This document shows, piece by piece, positions 10,410-19,699 of a stretch of 50,692 nucleotides of DNA. The stretch is taken from assembly GCA_009921565.1 (NCBI GenBank), contig RFXM01000003.1:1-50692 (forward strand). Direction: 5' to 3'. The stretch is from Methylocystaceae bacterium (GTDB lineage Bacteria > Pseudomonadota > Alphaproteobacteria > Rhizobiales > Beijerinckiaceae). Numbering within the stretch: position 1 is the stretch's first letter; each line of letters starts with the position of its first letter. The position numbers and the translations under genes were made by a program. Below the pieces are notes generated by a model. That model was not told the origin of the DNA, made no database searches, and saw only the letters and a program-made list of their open reading frames with translations.

Positions 10410-11501
10410 GAGCCGCGCGACGTTTTCGTCATAGACATATTCCGCCGGACGCTGGTTCTCGAGCGAAATATCTGGAGCCATTGGGCCTTGCGTGCGCACG
10501 CCAAACAGCGCAACGGCGGCAGCCTTCCAAGGACGGCGCACAGCATCATTGACAGCGCTGGCTTCGAAACCGGAATGCACCATGCAGTCTGCGCATTTTT
10601 CATAATTGCCGACGCCATAAGCGTCCCAATCGGTCTCTTCCATTAACTGCTTAAATGTCGGCACATAACCTTCGCCAAGCAAATAGCAGGGGCGCTGCCA
10701 CCCAAAGACTGTGCGCAAAGGATTGCCCCAGGGCGTGCAGAAATAGCTTTCATTGCCGGCAAGAAAATTCATGAACAGACCAGATTGCTGGAAAGCCCAG
10801 GCCTTGCCGCCCCGACCGCGCGCGAGAATAGAGCGAAACAATTCTTTCGTGCGCTGACGATTAAGAAAGTGCGTTTGATCCGGCGCGCGTTCATACGCAT
10901 AGCCTGGCGAAACAGTCATGCCATCGACGCCTAATTTGGTCGTATCGTCGAGGAATTTAGCAACGCGCTCAGGGTCAGCGTCAGCAAAGAAGGTGCTGTT
11001 TGTGGTTACCCGAAAGCCTTTAGACTTCGCGAGCTGCAGCGCTTCGACGGCGCGCTCATAAACGCCCTCTTGGCAAACTGCTTTGTCATGCATCTCCTTA
11101 TCGCCATCGAGATGAATCGACCAGGTGAAATAAGGACTGGGCTTATATTGATCAATTTTTTTCGTCAGCAGCAGAGCATTGGTGCAGACAATAGCAAATT
11201 TGCCGCGCGCGATGATGCCTTCAACAATCTCAGGCAAATCTTTATGCAACAAAGGTTCGCCGCCAGCGATAACGACGACAGGAGCGCCGCACTCATCTAC
11301 TGAAGCGAGACTGTCTTCGACGGAGAGACGTTTATTGAGAATGTGATCTGGATAATCGATCTTGCCGCAGCCGGCGCACTCCAAATTGCACCGAAATAAG
11401 GGCTCAAGCATGAGCACAAGCGGATAACGCTTCACACCCATAAGATGCTGCTTGATGATATAACTGCCTATCTTCGCGACGTAGCGGAATGGTATGGACA
11501 C
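10350..11501 (-). CDS. hpnH: Adenosylhopane synthase HpnH (radical SAM)
   Basis: Radical SAM enzyme that attaches the adenosyl group to diploptene, giving adenosylhopane, the substrate of HpnG. The [4Fe-4S] motif CxxxCxxC is C38, C42, C45 (FRCNLECAGCGKIDYP). VVIAGGEPLLHKD follows, with a Cys-rich C-terminal part (CADCMVHSGFEA). I start at GTG 11501, which has AGGAA six bases upstream and gives the usual SIPFRYVAKIGSYIIKQHL beginning; the frame is open 16 codons further. Unlike the rest of the pathway it lies on the minus strand, convergent with hpnG. Confidence 0.95.
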   Translation of the reverse strand: MSIPFRYVAKIGSYIIKQHLMGVKRYPLVLMLEPLFRCNLECAGCGKIDYPDHILNKRLSVEDSLASVDECGAPVVVIAGGEPLLHKDLPEIVEGIIARGKFAIVCTNALLLTKKIDQYKPSPYFTWSIHLDGDKEMHDKAVCQEGVYERAVEALQLAKSKGFRVTTNSTFFADADPERVAKFLDDTTKLGVDGMTVSPGYAYERAPDQTHFLNRQRTKELFRSILARGRGGKAWAFQQSGLFMNFLAGNESYFCTPWGNPLRTVFGWQRPCYLLGEGYVPTFKQLMEETDWDAYGVGNYEKCADCMVHSGFEASAVNDAVRRPWKAAAVALFGVRTQGPMAPDISLENQRPAEYVYDENVARLSEIREHEAKQRAEQRSTAA

Positions 11502-11827
11502 GGCTATTTCCTGTTGTGGTGCGCGAGCCTTCAAGGGACTGCGAGACAATAGGCGCCGGCGCGGAATCGGCCGCGAGCGTCACGCCAGCCGCTCCCCTAC
11601 CATGATTGCGCCGGCAAGGGAAATCCCGACGCTCAAAACGCCCAGACTCTGGGCCTATCGACGGCTCCTCCCGCTGCTCATCGGCGGCTCTTGCCTAATT
11701 GGCCGATTCGGTCTCTCATCTGAGGCGTGTTGACGAATCTTTTCAGACAGCAAGCCTTTAGACTTCTGACCAAAGGCTCTCAGGAGAGGCTCTTAAGCTG
11801 TTGCGCCGCGCAGCTAAGGGGGGGCCT
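11502..11827. other. Divergent intergenic region, hpnH / membrane protein
   Basis: 326 bases between two divergently transcribed genes, so it should hold both promoters. Only the ribosome binding sites are convincing: AGGAA for hpnH, and AAGGGGGGG just before ATG 11828. Short open frames here have no recognisable content. Confidence 0.5.
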
Positions 11828-13942
11828 ATGAGCGCATCCCCCCTACCCAAAGACGTCCCGCCACAGCCAGCCCCCGGCCTCACTCCCCGACCAGCCGGGG
11901 CCTTGCCTTCTGTTTTAAAACGTCTCTGGGAAGGCGACATTGACCTAGGCCGGGTAGGCTTAATGGTTGCTGCGCCTGTATTAATGTGGGTTTTCTATAC
12001 GACCTCCTCGGGCATGATCGATATTATGCGCAAGGAAGCAGGAGACTGGATCGGCGTCGCAGGCGCCCTCGTAGCCACCTCCGCGGTCTTGGTCATGCTG
12101 GCCTCGACCTCCTGGTCGCTCGGGGCAGAGCTCGCCGCTTTGATTGTTCGACGGCGGATCGTGCGAGAACGTATGATCATTAAGACGAGCGTGACGGCGG
12201 CGGTGTTTTTGTTTGTGTTCTCAATCTCGGCGTTCTTTTCTTTTACCTTTTACTACAACAATATTTTTAAACTCTCTTCACGTAAAATTGTTGCTGAACT
12301 CCAGCCAATGGAATTAGCTAGCGAAGTTATTCTGCCCGCAACGCGCGAAATCAGCGCAGTTTATGAAGCTGGGTCGACAAAAATTATCGCGACCCCATCT
12401 TTTCGTAGCTACCTCGCTTCACTCGACGCGCTGATTGATACAGCAAGACAAGCAAGCCCCTCGCTTCGCGAGGCTATTCGTAAAGGTCAAGAAGCGCAGC
12501 AAGAAGCGCTTACGCGCGCTGCGCGACAAGCAGCCTTAGAAATTGAAACCGCCCGCACAGCGACGCGTCAATTAGAGGATGCTCGCGCTGAAATCGCCGC
12601 GTTAGAAAAAAGCGCCGCGGATCTTGAAGTAATTATTCAAGCGAAACAGGATGAAATTAATACGCTCACAACGGTGGTGCGTCAGGAAGAACAGCTCGCT
12701 GTGGACGCCGCGCATGGTCTTGACAATATGGGAGCGGCCTGCGGCCCCAATTGTCATATGCATCAATTGAAAGCTGAAGAAGCGCTTAAACGCATCGCCA
12801 CAATACGCCGCACGCTGACTAACCCAACAACAGAACGCATCGACGCGCTCAAGCGCCGGGACGCGCTGACGGCGCAAATGATCGCGTTAAAACAAAAAGC
12901 GGAGGCTGCCACCACCGCCGCCGGCCGACCAGGTCCAAGATCTAGCGCATTGCCGGATCTTGAGACGACCGTACGCAATTTAGTCGCGATCCGAGATCAA
13001 TTGGGTATTGACCCAAGCTGGGAGCGGGTGCGTGAGGCCAAACCGCTTTGCGATCCTATCCTGGCCGCTGCGCGCCAAGCCAATCTCTTAGAAAATGACG
13101 TTCCTGCTGATTTTTCCTGTGAACCGCAAGGCTCTGCGCGCGAGTTACTGTCAGCCCGCGACGAAACGCTCGCGGCGCGAGTGAGCTTTGATCAAAAATG
13201 CGGAATGGAAACAGGATTACGCGATACTTTTGCTGCCATCGTTTCAAAAATACGCGCAGCGCCCGCTTCTGATGGCGCAACTGTGAGCGCAGCTTTCAAT
13301 GCCGCAAAAGCAGCGATCGATAGTTGTGTTGTAGCGGGAAAAACTGTTGGTCTGACAGATGAAAATGTTCGAGAGCTGCTCAATGTGAGCGACGCCTATC
13401 TTCGTAAACACTCAACAGAGCGCAATAAATTCGAGCTGGCGCGTGAGGCGTTTTGGAGTTTTACGCCTGACTCAAATATGGCGATTTGCGTAGCTATGGC
13501 TCAAGATTTATTTCTCTTCATCATGAAATTCTTGGCTGAAATTTTCAAACGTAGCTCCGATGTGCGGGAACGAAAACAATTTCTTGCGCCCATAGATTTA
13601 ACGGATGACGAGGATGATGCGCTTGAAATACGCGCTATGAAAGCCTTGTTGCGCGCTGCAAAACCTTTTCAGGGGGAGATGAGCGCAATAGATCCCAAAA
13701 ACCCATCTCTGACGCGGCTTTCTGAGGCTGTTAGCGAAAATCTTATGGCGATTCTTAATCGCCTCGTGCGCGATGAAATCGCCTATATTGACGCTGAGGG
13801 CGTCTACATCGCCGACAATCAAACCATTTCGCAAATAGAAACGAGCTTGTATCAAGCCATTCGACCGCGCGCAGCGAAAGCCCAGGGCCTCACGCCCAAT
13901 CCGGCGCAGCTTCGCCGTCGAGCTGGTCAAAGGAAAATGTAA
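11828..13942 (+). CDS. Unrecognised membrane-anchored coiled-coil protein
   Basis: I do not recognise the family. From ATG 11828 (704 residues) it has a Pro-rich N-terminus, three predicted membrane helices (about 43-60, 74-107, 122-143), a long Ala/Glu/Arg-rich helical region with heptad-like spacing (about 215-300 and 312-362), a fourth hydrophobic helix (551-572) and a charged C-terminal tail. The middle part has several cysteines, including a compact CxxxCHxH group at C305, C309, H310 and H312, compatible with periplasmic disulfides or metal binding. An AAGGGGGGG Shine-Dalgarno decides the start over TTG 11801. It runs tail-to-tail into a GTPase-like gene with a 53-base overlap, which suggests but does not prove a shared function. 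Confidence 0.85.
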   Translation: MSASPLPKDVPPQPAPGLTPRPAGALPSVLKRLWEGDIDLGRVGLMVAAPVLMWVFYTTSSGMIDIMRKEAGDWIGVAGALVATSAVLVMLASTSWSLGAELAALIVRRRIVRERMIIKTSVTAAVFLFVFSISAFFSFTFYYNNIFKLSSRKIVAELQPMELASEVILPATREISAVYEAGSTKIIATPSFRSYLASLDALIDTARQASPSLREAIRKGQEAQQEALTRAARQAALEIETARTATRQLEDARAEIAALEKSAADLEVIIQAKQDEINTLTTVVRQEEQLAVDAAHGLDNMGAACGPNCHMHQLKAEEALKRIATIRRTLTNPTTERIDALKRRDALTAQMIALKQKAEAATTAAGRPGPRSSALPDLETTVRNLVAIRDQLGIDPSWERVREAKPLCDPILAAARQANLLENDVPADFSCEPQGSARELLSARDETLAARVSFDQKCGMETGLRDTFAAIVSKIRAAPASDGATVSAAFNAAKAAIDSCVVAGKTVGLTDENVRELLNVSDAYLRKHSTERNKFELAREAFWSFTPDSNMAICVAMAQDLFLFIMKFLAEIFKRSSDVRERKQFLAPIDLTDDEDDALEIRAMKALLRAAKPFQGEMSAIDPKNPSLTRLSEAVSENLMAILNRLVRDEIAYIDAEGVYIADNQTISQIETSLYQAIRPRAAKAQGLTPNPAQLRRRAGQRKM

Positions 13943-14870
13943 AAGCGCTATCAAGTCCAAGCGCTGCATATAAAAAAGGCTCTGCGGTTAAAAATGGTCG
14001 CCAATATTCACTATAAGCACGCGCGCCCTCTAGGCTATTTCGACGAAAACGCTGTTCGCCGGCAAGCCAAGGGTCAAGATTTGGATTTTGGAAACGCTTT
14101 GTAAAACCAAACGTTGAGCAGACGGTAAATCTCAGCTGCAGCGCGCTATTTGACGTCATTAATTTACGAATATGATCAAAACAATTAGAACTGCGTAGCG
14201 ATTTACGCAGGACATGGCGGGCGACAGATGGATCACAGGCGTAAGTAAAAGCGTCCGGACCAAGGTTCACAAACAGTCGCTCATAAAATGTCAGCGCGAC
14301 AACAAATCTTTTAAGATTTTTTTCCTTAGCGAGCATTATGCGGTCCGCTAGCCGAGACAAGGCCCCGGACCACTCTACTTCGTCAAAGCGCGTCAGGGGT
14401 AATGCAAGCACAATCGCGTCGCTGGCTAAAATTTGTTTTGCTAATTTTGTTTTCACATCGTCAAGCAATGCGATCTGCGCGCCTTCCGGCGGCATTGCAA
14501 TGTCGCCTGCGGAATCGATGATTTCTAACAGCCAGGGCCCTTCTTGCTTTAAGTCTGTCGGCGCAGCGCCGCTCAGCGAAAGCCGAAAATAATACTCATA
14601 GGTATCAAGCGTATTCGTTGCACTCGCGCCCGCGACGAGTTCTTGTTTCAGCCGCTCATAAGGCGAGAGCGTATGAGTGAGGAAATCTGCTCTATGCCGA
14701 TCAATCGGCCCTTTCAAAAAGTCGACTTGGCTGATGGGCTGAAGAACGGGATGAAAATTCGGCGAATAGCCAAAGGCCCCTTGGCCCACGCAATCAGCCA
14801 ACGACCCTAGCAGGGAGGATTTCCCCGCCCCTTTTGGGCCCAACAGACAAATCGACACTTTCTGCGACAC
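13890..14870 (-). CDS. Small GTPase-like P-loop protein, unknown role
   Basis: A 326-residue soluble P-loop NTPase. Walker A/G1 is GPKGAGKS at 11-18. A G3-like DSAG sits at 119-122 after a hydrophobic strand (WLLEIIDSAGD). The strand that should carry the N/TKxD base-specificity motif reads VALTFYE (191-197), so that motif is missing or changed, and CSTFGF (251-256) sits where a G5 loop is expected. This suggests a divergent TRAFAC-type GTPase; some relatives occur in conflict or surface-organisation systems, but I cannot assign a role. The start is GTG with no good Shine-Dalgarno. Nucleotide specificity is unproven. Confidence 0.8.
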   Translation of the reverse strand: MSQKVSICLLGPKGAGKSSLLGSLADCVGQGAFGYSPNFHPVLQPISQVDFLKGPIDRHRADFLTHTLSPYERLKQELVAGASATNTLDTYEYYFRLSLSGAAPTDLKQEGPWLLEIIDSAGDIAMPPEGAQIALLDDVKTKLAKQILASDAIVLALPLTRFDEVEWSGALSRLADRIMLAKEKNLKRFVVALTFYERLFVNLGPDAFTYACDPSVARHVLRKSLRSSNCFDHIRKLMTSNSALQLRFTVCSTFGFTKRFQNPNLDPWLAGEQRFRRNSLEGARAYSEYWRPFLTAEPFLYAALGLDSAFTFSFDQLDGEAAPDWA

Positions 14871-14983
14871 TGCGATGTCCCTATCTTGGGCCTCGTTGAG
14901 CTAAAAGGCGAAGCGGCAACATACAGCCCAGCGCGCCAGGGGCAAAGGTGACGTCCGCCCCCTCAGCATGGTAAGCGCGCAAG

Positions 14984-15922
14984 ATGCTTGAAGGCCTTCC
15001 CCCCAATGGCGCCAGTCATGTCCTGCGCCTGACCTGCAACGAACGGCGCGCCCGCGCCGTCGCTGACATTATTGTTGAGACATTTGATCCCACAGAAACC
15101 GCCGCCGCGGCTTTTGAGGAAGAAAATGGCGCCTATTGGGCGGTAGAAATTTATTTTGCGCAGGCGCCAGATGAAGAAAGCATCCGCGACTTAATCGCCG
15201 CCGTCAGCGATGAGGAAACTGCGCAACAAGCTCAGTTCTCGCAAATTGCAAAGCAGGATTGGGTGCAGAATGCGCTTGCGGGCCTCAAACCTGTTCGCGC
15301 TGGACGCATCCTGGTGCATGGCGCGCATGACCGCGGGCACAAACGACCCAACGACATTAGCGTTGAAATCGAAGCAGCCTTGGCTTTTGGCACCGGCCAT
15401 CATGGCACGACGCTTGGCTGTTTGCGCGCATTAGATCAGATCTTAAAACGCCGCCGGCCTCGACAAATTCTCGACGTTGGAACAGGCACGGGAGTCTTAG
15501 CGATTGCTGCGGCGCGACTGCTTCGACAAACTGTCGCAAGCGGCGACATAGATCCTGTTGCGGTGGATACGGCGCGCGTGAATGCCCAGAGCAATGGCGC
15601 TGGCGCTTTTGTCCGCCCTGTCTTAGCGGCCGGCCTTCGTCACCCACGTCTGATTGGGCAATATGATTTAATTTTCGCCAATATTCTGGCAAAGCCCCTG
15701 CGTTTACTCGCCCCAGCGATCGCTCAAGCCGCGAGTTTTGATGCAGAGCTCGTGCTCTCTGGCCTTTTGGGCCGCGACGTGCCGGGCGTTTTAGCCGCTT
15801 ATCGCGCGCAAAATTTTTTCCTCGCACAGCGCAGCGATATCGATGGCTGGGCGACCTTACGGCTCAGCCGCAGCGGCGCAAGTCCAATATTATTTGATGA
15901 TGATGACGATTATGATGACTGA
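14984..15922 (+). CDS. prmA: Ribosomal protein L11 methyltransferase
   Basis: SAM-dependent methyltransferase that trimethylates ribosomal protein L11. An N-terminal substrate-recognition domain is followed by the catalytic domain, with AFGTGHHGTTLGCL, the SAM motif ILDVGTGTGVLAIAAARL and the PrmA-type DLIFANILAKPLRLLAP active-site strand. The last residues form an acidic run (FDDDDDYDD), an unusual but small addition. It stands 38 bases before the aminopeptidase gene. Confidence 0.93.
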   Translation: MLEGLPPNGASHVLRLTCNERRARAVADIIVETFDPTETAAAAFEEENGAYWAVEIYFAQAPDEESIRDLIAAVSDEETAQQAQFSQIAKQDWVQNALAGLKPVRAGRILVHGAHDRGHKRPNDISVEIEAALAFGTGHHGTTLGCLRALDQILKRRRPRQILDVGTGTGVLAIAAARLLRQTVASGDIDPVAVDTARVNAQSNGAGAFVRPVLAAGLRHPRLIGQYDLIFANILAKPLRLLAPAIAQAASFDAELVLSGLLGRDVPGVLAAYRAQNFFLAQRSDIDGWATLRLSRSGASPILFDDDDDYDD

Positions 15923-15960
15923 CGGTTGCCGGAAGCCGTCTTCGCCACTAGCTTGAAGAT

Positions 15961-17778
15961 ATGTTCGAAGCAAAATTCCAAAACTTTGTTGATGAGGCGG
16001 CTCCAGGAGAATGCGCCGCGCGCCTTACGAGACTGCGCGGTTGGCTTAAGACGCATAAGCTCGACGGCTTGCTCATTCCCCGCGCGGACGCACATCAAAA
16101 TGAATATGTTCCCAAATGCGCCGAACGTCTCGCTTGGCTCACAGGATTCACTGGCTCCGCTGGCTTTGCCATTGTTTTATCCAAACAAGCCGCCATTTTT
16201 GTTGATGGCCGTTACGTTATTCAAGTTCGTCAAGAAATTGACGCCCGCTTATTTGCGCCGCTAGATATTTCCGAAATCTCTCCCGCTAGCTGGCTCGCTA
16301 ATCATGTCCGGCCCGGAGCGCGTATTGGTTACGACCCCTGGCTTCACACCAGCGCGCAAATAGAGCGCTTCAAAAAAATACTCGCTGAGAAAGGCGCCGC
16401 GCTGGTTGCCTTAGACCAAAATCCAATCGATGCGTTATGGCGCGATCGCCCAGCCGAACCTAAAGGTCGCATTTTTATCTATCCATCGCAGCTCGCGGGA
16501 CAAAGCGCCGATAAGAAACTTGCGCAATTGCGGGTCAATCTCGGCGATCATGACGCAGCGCTTCTTTCAGATCCCCACGCAATCGCTTGGTTATTTAATT
16601 TCCGCGGCGCAGACGTGGCGCATACGCCCATTGCGCTGTGTTTCGCCCTCGTCCCTAAAAAAGGTCTCCCGCGGCTTTATATTGATGCAGAAAAAGTTGA
16701 TCCAAAGACAAAACTAACATTAAAAAAATTCCTCTCCCTTCATCCTCCTACAGAACTCTTACAAGAGTTACGTCGTTGGGGAAAAAAGCGCGCGCAGATT
16801 ATGTTCGATGCGGCGACGGCTCCAGACCTCTTAGTCGAAACATTACGCGCAGCGGGCGGTATCGCCACTGTTGGATCCGATCCCATTTCGCTCCCGAAAG
16901 CGATCAAAAATAACGCTGAGATTAATGGCGCTCGGCAGGCGCATATCCGCGATGGACTAGCATTATCGCAATTTCTTGCATGGTTTGCGCAAATGGCGCC
17001 CACCGGAAAACTCACTGAAATTTCTGCGGCCCAGGCGCTTGAAACATTTCGACGCGAGAATGGCGAGTTACGCGATATTTCCTTTCCAACTATTTCCGCC
17101 TTTGGCGAACATGCGGCGATCCCCCATTATCGCGTCACAACAGAAACAAATTTGCCGATCAAAAAAGGCGTGTATCTTGTTGATAGCGGCGCGCAATATC
17201 TCGACGGGACGACTGATGTAACCCGCACAATTATTGTTGGCGCAGCGTCTAAACAATTTAAAGACCACTACACACGCGTACTCAAAGGCCATATCGCCAT
17301 CGCGCGGGCGATCTTTCCAAAAGGAGTTTCTGGCGCACAAATCGACGCCTTTGCGCGACAATTTTTATGGCAAGCGGGACTGGACTTTGATCACGGCACT
17401 GGACACGGCGTTGGAGCTTATCTTTCCGTGCATGAAGGCCCGCAACGTATTTCTAAAGTCAGTGCGACGCCCCTACAGCCCGGCATGATTCTCTCCAACG
17501 AACCAGGCTATTATCGTGCGGGAGAATACGGCATCCGTCTTGAGAATTTGGTGATCGTAGAAAAAAGAGAAATAAAGGGCGGCGAGCGCGAAACATACGG
17601 CTTTGAGACAATCACTCTTGCCCCTTTTGATCATCATTGCATTGCTCGCGAGCTCCTCACGCCTGAGGAAATGATTTGGCTTAACGCCTATCATGCGCGA
17701 GTTTACAAAACTCTCTCGCCACTTGCTGACGCAAAGACGCGCGCCTGGCTTAAGGAAGCCACCCGCAAACTGGCGTAA
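15961..17778 (+). CDS. M24B aminopeptidase P (Xaa-Pro aminopeptidase)
   Basis: Cytosolic metallopeptidase that releases N-terminal residues preceding proline. Two N-terminal creatinase-like domains (the GLLIPRADAHQNEYVP and FVDGRYVIQVRQEID segments) precede the pita-bread catalytic domain. The five metal ligands are visible in the expected order: Asp and Asp in LVDSGAQYLDGTTDVTRT, His in HGTGHGVGAYLSVHEGP, Glu in LSNEPGYYRAGEYG, and the final Glu in the RLENLV segment. At 605 residues it is the long eukaryote-like form common in Alphaproteobacteria. Convergent with the next gene, gap 16 bases. Confidence 0.94.
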   Translation: MFEAKFQNFVDEAAPGECAARLTRLRGWLKTHKLDGLLIPRADAHQNEYVPKCAERLAWLTGFTGSAGFAIVLSKQAAIFVDGRYVIQVRQEIDARLFAPLDISEISPASWLANHVRPGARIGYDPWLHTSAQIERFKKILAEKGAALVALDQNPIDALWRDRPAEPKGRIFIYPSQLAGQSADKKLAQLRVNLGDHDAALLSDPHAIAWLFNFRGADVAHTPIALCFALVPKKGLPRLYIDAEKVDPKTKLTLKKFLSLHPPTELLQELRRWGKKRAQIMFDAATAPDLLVETLRAAGGIATVGSDPISLPKAIKNNAEINGARQAHIRDGLALSQFLAWFAQMAPTGKLTEISAAQALETFRRENGELRDISFPTISAFGEHAAIPHYRVTTETNLPIKKGVYLVDSGAQYLDGTTDVTRTIIVGAASKQFKDHYTRVLKGHIAIARAIFPKGVSGAQIDAFARQFLWQAGLDFDHGTGHGVGAYLSVHEGPQRISKVSATPLQPGMILSNEPGYYRAGEYGIRLENLVIVEKREIKGGERETYGFETITLAPFDHHCIARELLTPEEMIWLNAYHARVYKTLSPLADAKTRAWLKEATRKLA

Positions 17779-17794
17779 TTCTTATCTTAAAAGA

Positions 17795-18697
17795 CTAAGC
17801 TAACTGAATTGTAATCACACCTTTGTAAGCGGTTGCGCTCAATAAGGAAGGCGTGTTTTTTGCGCGCGCGCAAACGCCATCCTTGCCAATGACGATCATC
17901 CCGCCAACGCCTTGGACTCTAGCCTCCAGCCGACGCTGCGCTTCTTGCGTTGCGCTTTGTGTGTCCATTGCGAGATCTTCGATTAGAAAAGCGACTAAAC
18001 GCGCAGGGGACATGCGTAAGAAATGCTCGCCAACCCCTGTGCAAGAAACAGCGCAGCTGGCGTTATCTGCAAAGACACCCGCGCCTAAAACTGCTGAGTC
18101 GCCGACGCGACCAAAAGATTTATTCGTCATTCCCCCAGTTGACGTTGCTGCGGCAAGATTTCCTCTTTGATCTCGCGCAACGGCGCCAACTGTACCAAGT
18201 TTTTTTATCTCCCCAGCGTCATGATCTAGAGCTGTAGCAGATTTTTCTTTTACGCGGGCGAGTTGGGCCAGGCGCTCTTGCGTTTGAAAATAATCCGCCG
18301 GCACGCAACAAATGCCCTGAGCGCGCGCAAACTCTTCTGCGCCCGGAGCGATCAAAAAAACATGATCGCTTTTCTCCATAACTGCGCGTGCGAGAATTAT
18401 CGGATTTTTGACGCATCCAACGCCTGCGACAGCTCCAGCGGATAGATCTCGACCATCCATGATAGCAGCGTCGCATTCTGCAACGCCTTGCGCATTAAGC
18501 ACTGAGCCAAACCCCGCATTAAACAGCGGATCATCTTCGAGCAGCTGCACACATAGGGTAACAGCGTCTAGCGCCTCACCGCCAGAATCTAAAAATTCTG
18601 CGCCCTGTGTGATTATCCGCCTTAACGCGCCATCAAATCTTTCTGGCTCGCGCACAACGCCAGCCCCGCCATGGATCATGAGGGAGATATCAGACAT
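17795..18697 (-). CDS. Isoaspartyl peptidase / plant-type L-asparaginase
   Basis: Ntn hydrolase that removes isoaspartyl residues from dipeptides and hydrolyses asparagine. The precursor is expected to self-cleave before the nucleophile T169 in KKLGTVGAVARD; the N-terminal HGGAG and the substrate-loop GRVGDSAVLGAGVFAD are conserved. Length (300 residues) suits the family. It begins 15 bases after the phyR stop on the same strand, so it is probably cotranscribed with phyR and may respond to general stress. Confidence 0.92.
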   Translation of the reverse strand: MSDISLMIHGGAGVVREPERFDGALRRIITQGAEFLDSGGEALDAVTLCVQLLEDDPLFNAGFGSVLNAQGVAECDAAIMDGRDLSAGAVAGVGCVKNPIILARAVMEKSDHVFLIAPGAEEFARAQGICCVPADYFQTQERLAQLARVKEKSATALDHDAGEIKKLGTVGAVARDQRGNLAAATSTGGMTNKSFGRVGDSAVLGAGVFADNASCAVSCTGVGEHFLRMSPARLVAFLIEDLAMDTQSATQEAQRRLEARVQGVGGMIVIGKDGVCARAKNTPSLLSATAYKGVITIQLA

Positions 18698-18712
18698 TGG
18701 ATTTTCTAAGAC

Positions 18713-19498
18713 TTATGCCGACGCCTTACGATCAAAAAATAAAGCCTGACTGATTGTCGCTTTCACGACATCGGTTTTATAGGGCTTACTAATTAGAAAG
18801 GCGGGCTCTGGCCGCTCGCCGGTTAACAATCTTTCTGGATATGCGGTAATAAAAATAACTTGTGCATTAAAAGATTGCAGCAATTCATTGACAGCATTCA
18901 ATCCTGACGTACCGTCAGCGAGCTGAATATCCGCAAGAATAAGACCAGGCCGTTTCGTTTGAGCAAGCGCTAATGCTTCCTGATGCGTTCGCGCAACGCC
19001 AATCACGCGATGACCTAAATCCCGCGCGATAAATTCAATGTCCTGCGCAATCAACGCCTCATCTTCAATGATTAAAACATCTGTAGCGACGCGATCTGCA
19101 ATTTCGCGCCCCGCCTGAAGGACAAGGTCATCAACTTGCGCCACCGTTATGGACAGGATTACGGCTACTTCCTCAGGCGAAAAACCCTCAACCGTTCGCA
19201 ACAGAAAGGCCTGACGCGAGCGAGGCGTCAATTGGCTAACGGCGTGCTGCGCGCTTTCCGCCGCGTCCAGCTCTGCTTCAACTTTGACATTCAGGCTAAT
19301 TGAGGCCCAGGACGCCATAAAGAGATGATAGAGCCCGACCTTTGGAGACATGGAGGTGGGAAAACTGTCCGTATCCGCGATAAGCGCCTCTAAGGTCGCC
19401 ACGACATAAGCGTCGCCGCTGGCCTGTGAGCCGCAGAGCGCGCGGGCAAAACGACGCAAATAGGGAAGGTGTGGCGCAATCTCTTGAGAGATATTCAT
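18713..19498 (-). CDS. phyR: General stress response regulator PhyR
   Basis: Anti-anti-sigma factor of the alphaproteobacterial general stress response. The N-terminal half resembles an ECF sigma factor (PYLRRFARALCGS and a region-4-like LTPRSRQAFLLRTVEGFSPEE) and the C-terminal half is a receiver domain with acidic pocket IIEDE and phospho-acceptor D190 (LILADIQLADG), plus the conserved Lys in ISKPYK. When phosphorylated, PhyR binds NepR and frees EcfG. It is divergent from nepR-ecfG, the classical arrangement. The 201 bases between carry the EcfG promoter for the other strand. Confidence 0.97.
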   Translation of the reverse strand: MNISQEIAPHLPYLRRFARALCGSQASGDAYVVATLEALIADTDSFPTSMSPKVGLYHLFMASWASISLNVKVEAELDAAESAQHAVSQLTPRSRQAFLLRTVEGFSPEEVAVILSITVAQVDDLVLQAGREIADRVATDVLIIEDEALIAQDIEFIARDLGHRVIGVARTHQEALALAQTKRPGLILADIQLADGTSGLNAVNELLQSFNAQVIFITAYPERLLTGERPEPAFLISKPYKTDVVKATISQALFFDRKASA

Positions 19499-19598
19499 TT
19501 TAAAGTCCGTGGCCTTTCAACAATTGCCTTAAGGGCGCGAGATTATGCTGTTCGGGGGCAATATTCTACTCTTGCGCCTTGAAAAAGCCCTTCTGCGG

Positions 19599-19623
19599 GG
19601 AACATTCCGTGAGCTGGCGCGTT
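19599..19623 (+). promoter_or_regulatory. EcfG-type promoter of nepR-ecfG
   Basis: GGAAC at 19599-19603, 16 bases, then CGTT at 19620-19623 matches the known EcfG consensus GGAAC-N16/17-CGTT exactly. It lies 76 bases before the nepR start, so EcfG probably activates its own operon. I found no matching promoter reading towards phyR. Confidence 0.85.
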
Positions 19624-19699
19624 TTGTTAACACGGAGCGCCCTCGGCTGATCAATGTAGATTGTCCGTCCCATCAAATTAAAGGTTTTTGGAAGAATCG

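Noticed and set aside
15357-15827. Minus-strand frame of 156 codons opposite prmA
   Set aside because: Arg-rich shadow of prmA with no start signal or domain.
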